Positions 1 to 4,849 of a stretch of 5,957 bases of DNA are shown here, one piece after another. The notes beneath the pieces are model-generated. The model saw nothing but the letters and a program-made list of their open reading frames with translations, was not told where the DNA came from and made no database searches. A program made the position numbers and the translations under genes. Source of the stretch: an uncultured Alphaproteobacteria bacterium (lineage in GTDB: Bacteria; Pseudomonadota; Alphaproteobacteria; RF32; CAG-239); NCBI GenBank assembly GCA_900553115.1, contig USCF01000072.1, positions 1 through 5,957 of the forward strand, given 5' to 3'. Position 1 is the first letter of the stretch. Each line of letters begins with the position of its first letter.

Positions 1-52
1 AACAATATTATAAAATATCTTATTTCCATTGTGGTTATTGTGAAGTTATTTC

Positions 53-79
53 TTTACTTTTTCCTCAATTTCATTTAAT
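53..79 (+). promoter_or_regulatory. Candidate promoter of the lipoprotein operon
   Basis: TTTAAT at 74-79 matches the sigma-70 -10 consensus at five of six bases and lies about 40 bases before the first lipoprotein start. The only -35-like match nearby is TTTACT at 53-58, and its 15-base spacing is short. In DNA this AT-rich such matches arise easily by chance, so the call rests mainly on position. Nothing else recognisable was seen in 1-121. Confidence 0.22.
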
Positions 80-121
80 CTGAACTCAAAATTAAGCGGC
101 TGATTTAATAAGGAGTATGCA

Positions 122-751
122 ATGCGGAAATTGTTTTTAATTCTAAGTGTTTGCTTGACTTTGGTGGGATGCGCGTTTCCGCAAACGCCGAATGAGAGCG
201 ACCTGTTGCGTGCCAGCCGTCAGTTTCGTCCCGCATTGTTTAACAGCGGCGCCCGCGGAGTGGTTATTACCTCTTTATCGGACAATGTGTCCGATGATGG
301 GTTCTTTGGCGCCAATTATAACGATATTGTCGCTTTCAAAAATATAAAAACAAATGAAGTTTTTTATATGAGTACCATCTTGGACGGCAACAAATATGAT
401 ACGGCGATGCTGCCGATAGGGGTATACGAGGTAACCAACCTTTATTTGCAATATATCTATACAACGACCGAACAGTATGGCAATACCCAAGTCGTCCGCA
501 CGGTGGTAGAAACAGATGAACATTATGAGGGCAACAGCAAAATCAGATTTACGGTGCGCCCGCAGGAAGTGACCTATATCGGACATTTTGCATTGACAAA
601 AACGGATAATGAGGTTTCAGCAGACGGGCATGTTAAGGCGAATTCTTTCAGCATAACGGACAAATCTGATGAAATTTCAGATAAGCAAAAAATGGATTGG
701 CAAAAAGAATTCGGCCAAAATTTTGTTGTCAGATTGGCAAGAGTTCAATAG
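122..751 (+). CDS. Hypothetical lipoprotein, 209 aa
   Basis: This encodes a probable secreted lipoprotein of unknown function. The start is supported by AGGAG at 111-115, six bases before the ATG. Residues 1-17 form a signal peptide with a basic N-terminus (MRK), a hydrophobic core and the lipobox LVGC, so Cys17 should be lipidated; no Asp follows the Cys, which favours outer-membrane sorting under the enterobacterial rule. The mature part is rich in short beta-type segments. A stretch ending LPIGVYEV (near residues 98-105), followed by FTVRPQEVTYIGHF (near 142-155), resembles small beta-sandwich lipoproteins of the DUF2846 or PEGA kind, in which a polypeptide is delivered to or anchored at the envelope; that resemblance is an inference from pattern only. 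No catalytic motif is visible. It is the first gene of a two-gene operon, 10 bases ahead of a second lipoprotein, so the two may act together. Confidence 0.85.
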   Translation: MRKLFLILSVCLTLVGCAFPQTPNESDLLRASRQFRPALFNSGARGVVITSLSDNVSDDGFFGANYNDIVAFKNIKTNEVFYMSTILDGNKYDTAMLPIGVYEVTNLYLQYIYTTTEQYGNTQVVRTVVETDEHYEGNSKIRFTVRPQEVTYIGHFALTKTDNEVSADGHVKANSFSITDKSDEISDKQKMDWQKEFGQNFVVRLARVQ

Positions 752-755
752 GAGA
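750..755 (+). promoter_or_regulatory. Ribosome binding site setting the second lipoprotein start
   Basis: AGGAGA overlaps the stop codon of the first lipoprotein gene and lies six bases before the ATG at 762. The same frame is open from an ATG at 669, but that start has no such site, lies inside the upstream gene and would bury the signal peptide. The site therefore decides the start at 762 and suggests translational coupling. Confidence 0.75.
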
Positions 756-761
756 GCGCAG

Positions 762-1130
762 ATGAAAAAAGTCTTATTAGTAATTGCGATGATTGTTCTG
801 ACATCTTGCAGCACCACTATCGGAAATGAAAAATTGGCAGACAGCCGCATCAGTATAGAAAACCAAATGGTCGGCGTTTCTTCTAAAACAGACGCAAGAG
901 AAAAATTCGGAACGCCGAATCTTGTGTTTCAGAAAAACAATTTGGAATATTATGAATATCGAAAAATATATGGTGCCGGAAGATACCCTTGGTTGATACC
1001 GCTCATTGGCTGGGTTATGTCATGGTTCCAAGATAATTATACTTTTGAGGAAACAAATCTGTTTATAGGATTTGATAAGTCTGGCAAAGTCGTCGATTAT
1101 GATATTATCCAATCCGGCGGCACGATGTAA
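762..1130 (+). CDS. BamE/SmpA-like small lipoprotein, 122 aa
   Basis: This is a small envelope lipoprotein. Starting at 762, the protein begins MKK, has a hydrophobic core and a lipobox LTSC, giving a lipidated Cys16. The mature part follows the SmpA/OmlA (BamE-like) pattern: a short helical segment leading to 'GVSSKTDAREKFGTPN' (GxSk..d....FGxP), then aromatic strands (YYEYRKIYG), and near the C-terminus LFIGFDKSGKVVDY, the usual strand with an F-D-x-x-G-K-V turn. BamE itself supports the BAM outer-membrane assembly complex, but this fold is shared by many unrelated small lipoproteins. An insertion with Trp/Pro (YPWLIPLIGWVMSWF) in the middle is hydrophobic and not typical of BamE; it could touch the membrane or a partner. 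The gene is probably co-transcribed with the lipoprotein gene 10 bases upstream. The fold assignment is moderately sure; equating it with true BamE is not supported. Confidence 0.8.
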   Translation: MKKVLLVIAMIVLTSCSTTIGNEKLADSRISIENQMVGVSSKTDAREKFGTPNLVFQKNNLEYYEYRKIYGAGRYPWLIPLIGWVMSWFQDNYTFEETNLFIGFDKSGKVVDYDIIQSGGTM

Positions 1131-1292
1131 AAGCCCAACAGAACGGTAAATAGAAATTTCAACGTTGGAACTTTAATTTATCAGACTGCTTGATTTTCTT
1201 GGCTTTTACATAAAAAGTCCGATAGAAAATGAAAAAATGGTATTTTATGGAACGGAATTACCGGACTTTACGAGAGTTAGTTATACCAACAA
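1131..1292. other. Intergenic stretch after the lipoprotein operon
   Basis: No gene is supported here. The only structure seen is an 8-base inverted repeat, AAAGTCCG at 1214-1221 and CGGACTTT at 1262-1269, separated by 40 bases. A 35-codon frame from 1229 has no ribosome binding site and runs through the terminator into the tRNA, so it is not called. The stretch is probably the 3' untranslated part of the lipoprotein transcript. Confidence 0.5.
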
Positions 1293-1318
1293 AAAAAGCA
1301 CCTCAAAAGGTGCTTTTT
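1293..1318. terminator. Bidirectional rho-independent terminator
   Basis: The arms AAAAAGCACCT (1293-1303) and AGGTGCTTTTT (1308-1318) are perfectly complementary over 11 bases with a four-base loop, CAAA. The A-run on one side and T-run on the other give a GC-containing stem followed by U residues on either strand. It can end the lipoprotein operon on the plus strand and, seven bases past the tRNA 3' end at 1325, the tRNA-Thr transcript on the minus strand. Convergent units sharing one terminator fit this layout. Confidence 0.9.
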
Positions 1319-1324
1319 ATTAAA

Positions 1325-1399
1325 TGGTGCCATTAGCAAGAATCGGACTTGCGACCCCGTCATTACCAATGACGTGCTCTACCACTGAGCTATAATGGC
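1325..1399 (-). tRNA. tRNA-Thr (anticodon GGT)
   Basis: Read on the minus strand the 75 bases fold as a complete tRNA. The acceptor arm is GCCATTA/TAATGGC, the D arm GCTC-AGTGGTA-GAGC, the anticodon arm CGTCA-TTGGTAA-TGACG, the variable loop GGGTC, the T arm GCAAG-TCCGATT-CTTGC, the discriminator A, and CCA is encoded. The loop gives anticodon GGT, which reads ACC/ACU threonine codons. Every stem is fully paired, so the gene looks functional. The T loop is TCCGATT where TTCGANT is usual, a minor departure. Nucleotides 1-36 are duplicated at 1560-1595, and nucleotides 37-47 occur inverted at 1431-1441. Confidence 0.97.
1353..1363 (-). repeat. Inverted repeat, left copy (tRNA nucleotides 37-47)
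   Basis: On the minus strand this reads ATGACGGGGTC, the 3' side of the tRNA-Thr anticodon loop and stem plus the variable loop. The identical 11 bases occur on the plus strand at 1431-1441. It begins at the base immediately next to the 37-bp direct repeat at 1364-1400, with neither gap nor overlap. Confidence 0.85.
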
Positions 1400-1400
1400 A
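1364..1400 (-). repeat. 37-bp direct repeat, copy A (tRNA 5' half)
   Basis: These 37 bases are identical to 1560-1596 with a period of 196 bp. They cover tRNA-Thr nucleotides 1-36 plus one base of the leader, so the repeat stops within a base of the mature 5' end on one side and just after the anticodon on the other. Confidence 0.95.
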
Positions 1401-1416
1401 TAATCAAACTAAAAAC

Positions 1417-1422
1417 ATAATA
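1417..1422 (-). promoter_or_regulatory. Candidate -10 box for tRNA-Thr
   Basis: On the minus strand this reads TATTAT, five of six matches to TATAAT, and lies 17 bases before the first base of the tRNA, which would leave a leader of about ten bases. No good -35 element is present at 16-18 bases upstream, where the sequence is the GC-rich edge of the rearranged segment. If the box is used, the rearrangement lies directly upstream and may have changed the promoter. Confidence 0.3.
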
Positions 1423-1430
1423 CTTAACAT

Positions 1431-1441
1431 ATGACGGGGTC
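1431..1441 (+). repeat. Inverted repeat, right copy of tRNA nucleotides 37-47
   Basis: ATGACGGGGTC on the plus strand equals the minus-strand tRNA bases at 1363-1353. Beyond it the sequence (TGCTCCCCCGC) no longer matches the tRNA T arm. The following bases can form a small hairpin, CGGGG (1435-1439) with CCCCG (1447-1451). Confidence 0.85.
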
Positions 1442-1522
1442 TGCTCCCCCGCTTGTCGGTCTAGGTTCGCCACGGTTGTTTGCACTTCCCTTGCTTACCA
1501 AGCCCTTCCAAGGCGTTACAGA

Positions 1523-1550
1523 TAAAAATAACAAAAAATTGTTATTTTTA
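1523..1550. repeat. Perfect 12-bp AT-rich palindrome
   Basis: TAAAAATAACAA (1523-1534) pairs with TTGTTATTTTTA (1539-1550) around a four-A loop. The stem has only one G-C pair and ends in a T-run on the plus strand, so it could act as a weak terminator. It sits at the edge of the insert next to the tRNA fragment, as terminal hairpins of small mobile repeats do. Confidence 0.8.
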
Positions 1551-1559
1551 CTTAGCCGC

Positions 1560-1596
1560 TACCAATGACGTGCTCTACCACTGAGCTATAATGGCA
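1560..1596 (-). pseudogene. tRNA-Thr 5' half, truncated copy
   Basis: On the minus strand, 1595 down to 1560 repeats tRNA-Thr nucleotides 1-36 exactly: acceptor 5' strand, D arm, and anticodon loop through GGTA. The base 1596 also matches. The expected 3' half does not follow; the sequence breaks into GCGGCTAAG after the anticodon, so no anticodon stem, T arm or acceptor partner can form locally. The absence of any substitution in 37 bases suggests a recent event, gene conversion with the intact copy, or an assembly join. It is not a functional tRNA as it stands. Confidence 0.88.
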
Positions 1597-1692
1597 ACGG
1601 CAGAAACTCATCAACTGAAATATCCCAGCAACAAATTTCATATAACAACATACAGATAAGATTTTAAAAATCAATGTATTTTTTTATAAAAG

Positions 1693-1714
1693 TGCAAAAT
1701 TTATGCAAAATTTT
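1693..1714 (+). repeat. Two tandem 11-bp units before the operon
   Basis: TGCAAAATTTA (1693-1703) is followed directly by TGCAAAATTTT (1704-1714), matching at ten of eleven bases. The spacing is about one helical turn and the repeat lies just after a possible -10 box, so it could be a regulator site; equally it could be chance in AT-rich DNA. Confidence 0.45.
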
Positions 1715-1764
1715 TACTATTTGCTGTTTATATTGGACTGTGATTATTGTAAAAATAGATATTT

Positions 1765-1770
1765 AGAGGG
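1765..1770 (+). promoter_or_regulatory. Ribosome binding site setting the coiled-coil protein start
   Basis: AGAGGG lies four bases before the ATG at 1775. The frame is open from an ATG at 1703, but that codon sits inside the tandem repeat and has no purine-rich site before it. The start at 1775 also gives a lysine-rich N-terminus suited to a cytoplasmic tail. Confidence 0.7.
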
Positions 1771-1774
1771 AAAA

Positions 1775-3883
1775 ATGAGCGCTAAAAATCCTGAAAAAAA
1801 ATTAAAAAAAGCTGAAAAAACTGAAAATTTTAATTTGCCGGAACAACCAGAAAGCTGGTTTGCTAATGGTCTGCATCGCTTTATGATTGTTTTTAGCGTT
1901 ATGTGGTTTGGCATTGTCGCTGTTTATATCACCAAATTTTTTGGCTGGGATAATCTTTTTTCGATGGTGCCGAATGAATTTAGCGGTTTTATGGCCGGCA
2001 TAACCTTGCCGTTAGCTATTGTTTGGGTGGTTATGGCGTATATTGACCGCGGTAGCAGTTTTCGTAATGAAACGCAAATGCTGCGTGATTCGCTAAATCA
2101 AATAATTTTTCCGGATTCTAATGGTAACGCGGCAACAAAAATGATTGCCGATGCCATAAAAGCGCAAGTTTCCGATTTAAAAGAAACAACCCGCGATGTT
2201 TGCGCCCAAGCCGATGTCATTAAGCGTGATTTGAGCGATCGCATTACCGAAATGAAGTCATTAGCCGGAGAATTGGATACTTATTCTTCGCAAACTATGC
2301 AGGAATTGAATTCTGAAATAAAAAAGCTGGTGGATAATTTTACATTTGTAGCCGAAAAAGCGGCCTCAACGACTGCCGATTTTAGAGTTAATACCTTGCA
2401 GATTCGTGAGGATAGCGAACAGCTTTCGAATATAATGAAACCAATGGTTAATGAAATGGTCACGGCGGCAGAAAACATTAAAGAGGTTGTGAACGTAAAT
2501 AATGAAAATATAGCAAAAGCGCAAGCGCAGCTTAATAATTATTCGGAATCTAGTCAGTTGGCAATTGGTCGAATTATTGAATCTTGGGCGGAAAAAGGCG
2601 AAAATTTGGAAAAAACTTTTTTGCGTACGGCAGAAAATTGCGAAGAACTTTTTCATCGTTTAGATTCTGGAATCTCTCATATTGAAACCAGCATAAACGA
2701 GCAAAAAACAGTAGTTGAAAAACAATCAGCTATTTTGGATAAAAATTCCGGTTATTTGGATAAAAAACTCGGCGAATATGGTAAACTTATTAGTCTGGAA
2801 GTAGAGGCGATGATTGAGCGTTCAAATACTTTGGAACAAAATATTCAGTCACAGATGAAGAGCATTCGCGATGTATCTAGCCAAACGGAAGAAATTTTCG
2901 GTCAGTTAGGCACAGATATTTCAGATAAGCGGCAGCTTTTGGAAACTGAGGGCAGCCGTATGGTAAATAATATCCATTTAACTGTCGGTAATTTGGGGGA
3001 AGAAGTCACTCGTTTGCAAAATTTCTATAAGAATACACAGGATAAAAACAGTGAAATGGGAAAATTGTTTACCTCTGTGTCGCAAACTCTTAAAGAAATG
3101 GAAGACAGTTTGTCCGCCAGCGTGGATAACTTTAATGAAAAAGCCGGAAATATCATTAATCAATTGAATGAAACAAACGGCCTTGTTTCCGGTAATATCG
3201 GAAAACTTTCGGAAACCGCGGAAATTATCACCGGCCAAAGTAAAACCAATGCCGGATTGCTGATTGAACAAGATGAGTATGTCAATAAATCATTGGCTAG
3301 TCTAAAGCAAATCAGCTCTCAGATTTCATCTTTGAATAAAGATATGACAGCCACAGCCGGAAGCTTGGGAAAAACATTGTCTTCTTATGAAAATAAGATG
3401 GCGGCGTTTAATAAGGTTGTGTGTGAGCATTTAACAAGTCTAAATGATAATTATGATAAAACTCAAAAGCAATATGATGAATTTAATCAAAAATTTAAAG
3501 TTGCCAGCATTGATACGTTTATGAAAAACTCGGCAGATATTATCAGCGAGCTGGAAACAATTTCTATTGATATAAACAGTATTTTTAATAAAACCGGCGA
3601 TGATGAAGCTTTGTGGAAAAAATATTATGAAGGCGATCATAGCGTGTTTGTGCGTTATCTGTCAAAAAATATGACCAAAAAAGAAGTTATCGCTGTTCGT
3701 GAAGACTATGAAAAGAAGCCGGATTTCAGAGTAGTTGTTGATAAATATTTAGATGATTTTAATAGCTTGATTGAAGCCGCACGCAGTAATAACCGCGCCA
3801 GCACTTTGCTTGCCTTGATTTCTGGCTCGGATATTGGTAAGGTTTACTATATTTTATCTCGCGCGTTAGGAAAGGTAAATTAA
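1775..3883 (+). CDS. Two-pass membrane protein with long coiled coil, 702 aa
   Basis: The function is not recognised. Residues 1-35 are Lys-rich. Hydrophobic segments at about 36-56 and 71-90 are joined by a short loop with acidic residues; the positive-inside rule puts both termini in the cytoplasm. About 95-590 is nearly all helical, polar and heptad-like, with many Asn, Ser, Glu and Lys and few prolines, as in long coiled coils. A separate C-terminal domain (about 600-702) is more conserved in look: ALWKKYYEGD near 612, YEKKPDFR near 645, YLDDFNSLI near 658, and SDIGKVYYILSRALG to the end. Similar C-terminal tails are seen in alphaproteobacterial coiled-coil proteins of unknown role, from memory only. 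There is no HAMP domain or recognisable chemoreceptor signalling hairpin, so a methyl-accepting protein is unlikely. An inner-membrane-anchored scaffold or morphogenesis factor is an inference. It is followed by dusB after three bases and is probably co-transcribed with it. Confidence 0.9.
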   Translation: MSAKNPEKKLKKAEKTENFNLPEQPESWFANGLHRFMIVFSVMWFGIVAVYITKFFGWDNLFSMVPNEFSGFMAGITLPLAIVWVVMAYIDRGSSFRNETQMLRDSLNQIIFPDSNGNAATKMIADAIKAQVSDLKETTRDVCAQADVIKRDLSDRITEMKSLAGELDTYSSQTMQELNSEIKKLVDNFTFVAEKAASTTADFRVNTLQIREDSEQLSNIMKPMVNEMVTAAENIKEVVNVNNENIAKAQAQLNNYSESSQLAIGRIIESWAEKGENLEKTFLRTAENCEELFHRLDSGISHIETSINEQKTVVEKQSAILDKNSGYLDKKLGEYGKLISLEVEAMIERSNTLEQNIQSQMKSIRDVSSQTEEIFGQLGTDISDKRQLLETEGSRMVNNIHLTVGNLGEEVTRLQNFYKNTQDKNSEMGKLFTSVSQTLKEMEDSLSASVDNFNEKAGNIINQLNETNGLVSGNIGKLSETAEIITGQSKTNAGLLIEQDEYVNKSLASLKQISSQISSLNKDMTATAGSLGKTLSSYENKMAAFNKVVCEHLTSLNDNYDKTQKQYDEFNQKFKVASIDTFMKNSADIISELETISIDINSIFNKTGDDEALWKKYYEGDHSVFVRYLSKNMTKKEVIAVREDYEKKPDFRVVVDKYLDDFNSLIEAARSNNRASTLLALISGSDIGKVYYILSRALGKVN

Positions 3884-3886
3884 TAG

Positions 3887-4849
3887 ATGGCTTTTTGCGG
3901 ATTTGAAAGTCCTGTTTTTTTAGCGCCGATGGCAGGTGTCACGGATAGACCTTTTCGGCAAATTTTAACCGATTGCGGCAATGGCAATATGTATGCCGAA
4001 ATGGCGGCTATCAATGCTTTGCAGCGCAAAAATCCTAAAAGCTGGCAAATTGCCGATGTGCGTACAGAAAAATATCCTGTTGTGGTGCAGTTAGTTGGCA
4101 ATGAGGCTGATTTGTTTGCCGAAGCGGCTAAGTTGGTTGCAGATTTGGGCGCTCGCTCGCTGGATATAAACATGGGGTGTCCGGTTAAGAAAATCGTTAA
4201 CAATGAGTCCGGCTCGGCGCTGATGAAGGATATGCCGCGAGCGGCTAAAATTATTGAAGCGGTGGTAAAAGCCACTCCTCTCAGCGTGAGTGTAAAGTTT
4301 CGCAAAGGCTGGGATAACGAGCATATAAACGCTGTTGAGTTTGCCAAAATGTGTGAAGAAAGCGGAGCTTCATACATAACCGTACACGGGCGCACTCGCG
4401 CGCAAGGCTATAGCGGGGAAGCTGATTGGAATATCATTAGAGCGGTAAAAGAAAACGTTAAAATACCGGTTATTGGCAACGGTGACATAGATTCGCCGCA
4501 AAAAGCTAAACAGCGTATGTTAGAAAGCGGGGTTGATGGAGTTATGATTGGTCGCGCGGTGTTGGGTAATCCATGGCTTTTGCAGCAAACGCATGAATAT
4601 TTATGCAAAGGCGTTACGGTTGCTGAACCAGACATCGATCAAATTCAAAAAACATTGTTGAAACATTTGCGTTTATTGATGGAATATTATGGAGAAAAAG
4701 CAGGTATAGCGGTTTCACGCAAGCATATAGGCTGGTATGTGCGCAGTTTATATGAGGCAAAAAAGTTTCGTGAACAATATACCAAGCTAACAGATTTTAG
4801 TACGGCAGAGCAATTGATTAATGAATATTTTTCGGGGTTAAAAAAATGA
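3887..4849 (+). CDS. dusB: tRNA-dihydrouridine synthase DusB (NifR3 family)
   Basis: This is an FMN-dependent cytosolic enzyme that reduces specific uridines in the tRNA D loop to dihydrouridine using NAD(P)H. The 320 residues match the usual size (E. coli DusB is 321). Visible family motifs in order are LAPMAGVTD (12-20, FMN site at the start of the TIM barrel), DINMGCPVKK (93-102) with catalytic Cys98, VHGRT (166-170), IGNGD (196-200) and the phosphate-binding MIGRA (220-224). The helical C-terminal RNA-binding domain contains RKHIGWY (278-284). All key residues are present. AGGAAAGG at 3868-3875 lies 11 bases before the ATG, inside the end of the coiled-coil gene, so the pair is likely coupled. 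The 3' end overlaps trkA by four bases. In many alphaproteobacteria this gene (nifR3) heads the ntrBC cluster; those genes are absent here. Orthology to DusB over DusA or DusC rests on the NifR3-like motifs and context. Confidence 0.96.
   Translation: MAFCGFESPVFLAPMAGVTDRPFRQILTDCGNGNMYAEMAAINALQRKNPKSWQIADVRTEKYPVVVQLVGNEADLFAEAAKLVADLGARSLDINMGCPVKKIVNNESGSALMKDMPRAAKIIEAVVKATPLSVSVKFRKGWDNEHINAVEFAKMCEESGASYITVHGRTRAQGYSGEADWNIIRAVKENVKIPVIGNGDIDSPQKAKQRMLESGVDGVMIGRAVLGNPWLLQQTHEYLCKGVTVAEPDIDQIQKTLLKHLRLLMEYYGEKAGIAVSRKHIGWYVRSLYEAKKFREQYTKLTDFSTAEQLINEYFSGLKK

Larger units (their letters stand above)
1431..1559. other. Unexplained 129-bp insert between tRNA-Thr copies
   Basis: This segment begins with the inverted tRNA fragment and ends where the partial tRNA copy begins. 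It is more GC-rich than its surroundings up to about 1515 and then becomes an AT hairpin (1523-1550). On the plus strand a 45-codon frame is open from ATG 1431 to TGA 1566-1568, and the next frame over is also open from about 1469 to 1584; neither has a ribosome binding site and both end inside the tRNA fragment. No known RNA family (tmRNA, RNase P RNA, SRP RNA) and no group I intron core was recognised. It could be a dispersed palindromic element of the kind known from Rickettsia, a relic of a second tRNA gene, or an assembly error. Confidence 0.5.
1597..1774 (+). promoter_or_regulatory. Leader region of the coiled-coil/dusB/trkA operon
   Basis: This very AT-rich stretch must hold the promoter of the downstream operon. 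The best -10-like hexamer is TATAAA at 1685-1690, with only a poor TTTTAA at 1662-1667 as its -35. TTGGAC at 1733-1738 resembles a -35 box, but the sequence 17 bases on (TAGATA, 1756-1761) is weak. No tRNA, riboswitch or gene was recognised. The position of the promoter is uncertain. Confidence 0.3.

Noticed and set aside
669..761. An upstream start for the second lipoprotein inside the first gene.
   Set aside because: It would put 31 polar residues before the signal peptide, and AGGAGA with ATG 762 is clearly better.
1229..1336. A 35-codon frame on the plus strand starting ATGAAAAAATGG.
   Set aside because: It has no ribosome binding site, and it runs through the terminator hairpin and into the tRNA gene, so its coding appearance comes from other features.
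1425..1560. A structured RNA such as tmRNA, SRP RNA or RNase P RNA on either strand.
   Set aside because: The GGTTCGCC and GGGGAGCAG strings recall parts of such RNAs, but none of the flanking conserved elements is present.
1431..1568. A 45-codon plus-strand frame in the insert between tRNA copies.
   Set aside because: No Shine-Dalgarno site precedes it, the start codon is part of the inverted tRNA fragment and the stop is in the other tRNA fragment. An overlapping frame is equally open, so it was kept as a property of the insert and not called a gene.
1353..1595. A self-splicing intron in a tRNA-Thr anticodon loop, since the upstream copy breaks right after the anticodon.
   Set aside because: The intact downstream copy has its own 5' half, no second 3' exon exists for the broken copy, and no group I core elements were found in the short intervening sequence.
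1703..1774. The longer start of the coiled-coil protein at ATG 1703.
   Set aside because: The upstream ATG lacks a ribosome binding site and lies in a tandem repeat, while AGAGGG precedes the ATG at 1775 by four bases.
1775..3883. Methyl-accepting chemotaxis protein.
   Set aside because: The two membrane spans and the coiled coil fit loosely, but the periplasmic loop is only about 14 residues and no HAMP or conserved signalling hairpin is visible.
3880..4395. A 171-codon minus-strand frame opposite dusB.
   Set aside because: It lies entirely opposite dusB, which has all family motifs, and its translation shows no domain; it is a shadow frame.
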